From assembly GCF_000331575.1 (NCBI RefSeq), contig NZ_ANOK01000003.1:428365-492364 (forward strand): DNA of 64,000 bases, written 5' to 3'. Position 1 is the first letter of the stretch. Every line of letters begins with the position of its first letter. Both the position numbers and the translations under genes were made by a program. This stretch comes from Calidifontibacillus oryziterrae (GTDB lineage Bacteria > Bacillota > Bacilli > Bacillales > Bacillaceae_J). The notes below the pieces were generated by a model. It was not told where the DNA came from, ran no database searches, and saw only the letters and a program-made list of their open reading frames with translations. This document shows, in pieces, positions 62,995 through 64,000 of this stretch.

Positions 62995-64000
62995 TTATTG
63001 TAGTATTGCCAATTCTGGCATCCATTTTTTCATATGTGATTCTATATCTTTATAAATATTTGAATCTAGAGGATATTGCTCATTTAAAGGAATGACTGTA
63101 AATTTTCGATTTACAACATATGTTGGTAAAAAAGTAGGATTTTTAATTTCAATCGTATAATTGTCAGCAAATCCGGTTTTTTCAACAGTTAATTGAACGA
63201 TTCCACCAATTTCCCGATATGGATGGCGTTGTCCAGAGATAAAGTTTCCTAATGAATAAATGACAAATGCTTTTCCCCCGTTTTCTTTTTCAATCCACTC
63301 TACAGGCTGAAGAACATGGGGGTGGTGACCTAAAATAATATCAGCCCCAGCATCAACGAGCTGTTTAACAATATTCTTTTGGTCATCACTAGGCATTCGT
63401 TGATATTCATTCCCAAAATGTATGCTCACAACTGTTACATCAGATAGCTGTTTTGATCGCTCAATCTCTTTTTTCATAGCTTCTAAGTTTATTAGGTTTA
63501 CAAGATAATCCTTACCCGTTGGAATGGGAATTCCATTTGTCCCATACGTGTACGCTAAAAATGAAAACGTAATATCGTTTGCATCAAGAATACGGATTTC
63601 CTCCTTGTCTGCTTCACTTTTATAGGAGCCGACATAGGCAACACCAAGCTTATTCCAATAATTAATTGCATTTTGAATTGCAATTTCACCACGGTCTAAT
63701 GTATGATTATTTGCCATGGAGACAATATCGATTCCAGCATCCTTTAAGGCATCACCAACCTCATAAGGACTATTAAATCGTGGATATGACGAAAGGCCAA
63801 GCTCCGTTCCGCCGATCATTGTTTCTTGATTTGCAAAAGCGATGTCCGCACCTTCGATGAGCGGTTTGACTTTTGTTAACATTGGTTTAAAATCATAGAG
63901 ATTATGTTCAACTCGTGCTGCATTATAAACGGTGTCATGAATTAATATATCACCCATACCCACTAACGTTGCACTTGTAGTTTTGGGATAATATTTCTCA
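62995..64000 (-). CDS. CapA/PgsA-family metallophosphatase-like protein (5' end beyond window)
   Basis: CapA-type proteins of the calcineurin-like fold act in poly-gamma-glutamate synthesis or related envelope work. Visible motifs are GMGDILIHD, ANQETMIGG, VSMANNHTLDRG, HFGNEYQRMPS and LGHHPHVLQPVE. The frame stays open to the window edge upstream of a GTG at 63963 (EKYYPKTTSATLVGMGD), so the true start and probable signal peptide lie outside. Confidence 0.9.
   Translation of the reverse strand, partial: EKYYPKTTSATLVGMGDILIHDTVYNAARVEHNLYDFKPMLTKVKPLIEGADIAFANQETMIGGTELGLSSYPRFNSPYEVGDALKDAGIDIVSMANNHTLDRGEIAIQNAINYWNKLGVAYVGSYKSEADKEEIRILDANDITFSFLAYTYGTNGIPIPTGKDYLVNLINLEAMKKEIERSKQLSDVTVVSIHFGNEYQRMPSDDQKNIVKQLVDAGADIILGHHPHVLQPVEWIEKENGGKAFVIYSLGNFISGQRHPYREIGGIVQLTVEKTGFADNYTIEIKNPTFLPTYVVNRKFTVIPLNEQYPLDSNIYKDIESHMKKWMPELAILQ

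Overview
The window is low-GC chromosomal DNA from an endospore-forming member of the Bacillaceae. Its backbone follows the Bacillus subtilis order mutL-miaA-hfq-spoVK-hflX(ynbA)-ynbB-glnR-glnA-lexA-ynzC-tkt-sirA-yneF-ccdA-yneI-yneJ-yneK, and later sspP-sspO-citB-yneN-sspN-tlp-yneP-yneR. Sporulation genes are present (SpoVK, SirA, SspN/O/P, Tlp, CotS/CotSA-like proteins). The species cannot be named from sequence alone, and the added genes place it outside the B. subtilis group.

Layout. 1-16.6 kb is the conserved backbone, with an inserted tRNA 2-selenouridine synthase gene (mnmH) between yneF and ccdA. 16.7-50.2 kb is a long accessory stretch between yneK and sspP. It holds a selenocysteine tRNA, an AarF/UbiB kinase, a four-gene methyltransferase/nuclease cluster preceded by a degenerate hairpin-repeat array, ppsR-ppdK, a PhoU-like/Pit phosphate pair, a sulfite-exporter-like protein, an HD-GYP protein and an SGNH hydrolase. 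It continues with the selenium block (selB, a glycosyltransferase, a LysR regulator, selD, a SelW-like selenoprotein, selA), then azlCD, thrC, spore-coat glycosylation-type genes, an MBL-fold protein and a flavodoxin. 50.2-57.1 kb returns to the backbone around citB. 57.1-59.4 kb is an IS1634-like insertion sequence flanked by an exceptionally long direct repeat of about 187 bp that duplicates the end of zur. 59.4-61.8 kb is a zinc operon (yidD-znuC-znuB-zur) with a recognisable Zur box, followed by a second HD-GYP protein and a CapA-like protein cut by the window edge.

The selenium genes form a nearly self-contained system. SelD makes selenophosphate, SelA converts Ser-tRNA(Sec) to Sec-tRNA(Sec), SelB delivers it at UGA, and MnmH uses selenophosphate to modify tRNA wobble uridines. 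Two selenoproteins are encoded through in-frame UGA: SelD itself (Sec18) and a 78-residue SelW/Rdx-like protein with a CxxU motif. Ordinary ORF calling truncates the first and misses the second. The glycosyltransferase that overlaps selB resembles selenosugar synthases (SenB), which suggests a third use of selenophosphate.

The second candidate novelty is the cluster at 19.1-23.5 kb. It encodes an Eco57I/TaqI-type adenine methylase, a second methylase, a LAGLIDADG-like protein with a degenerate first motif and a small PD-(D/E)XK nuclease, preceded by hairpin repeats with a 68-70 bp period. It looks like an unusual restriction-modification or defence system.
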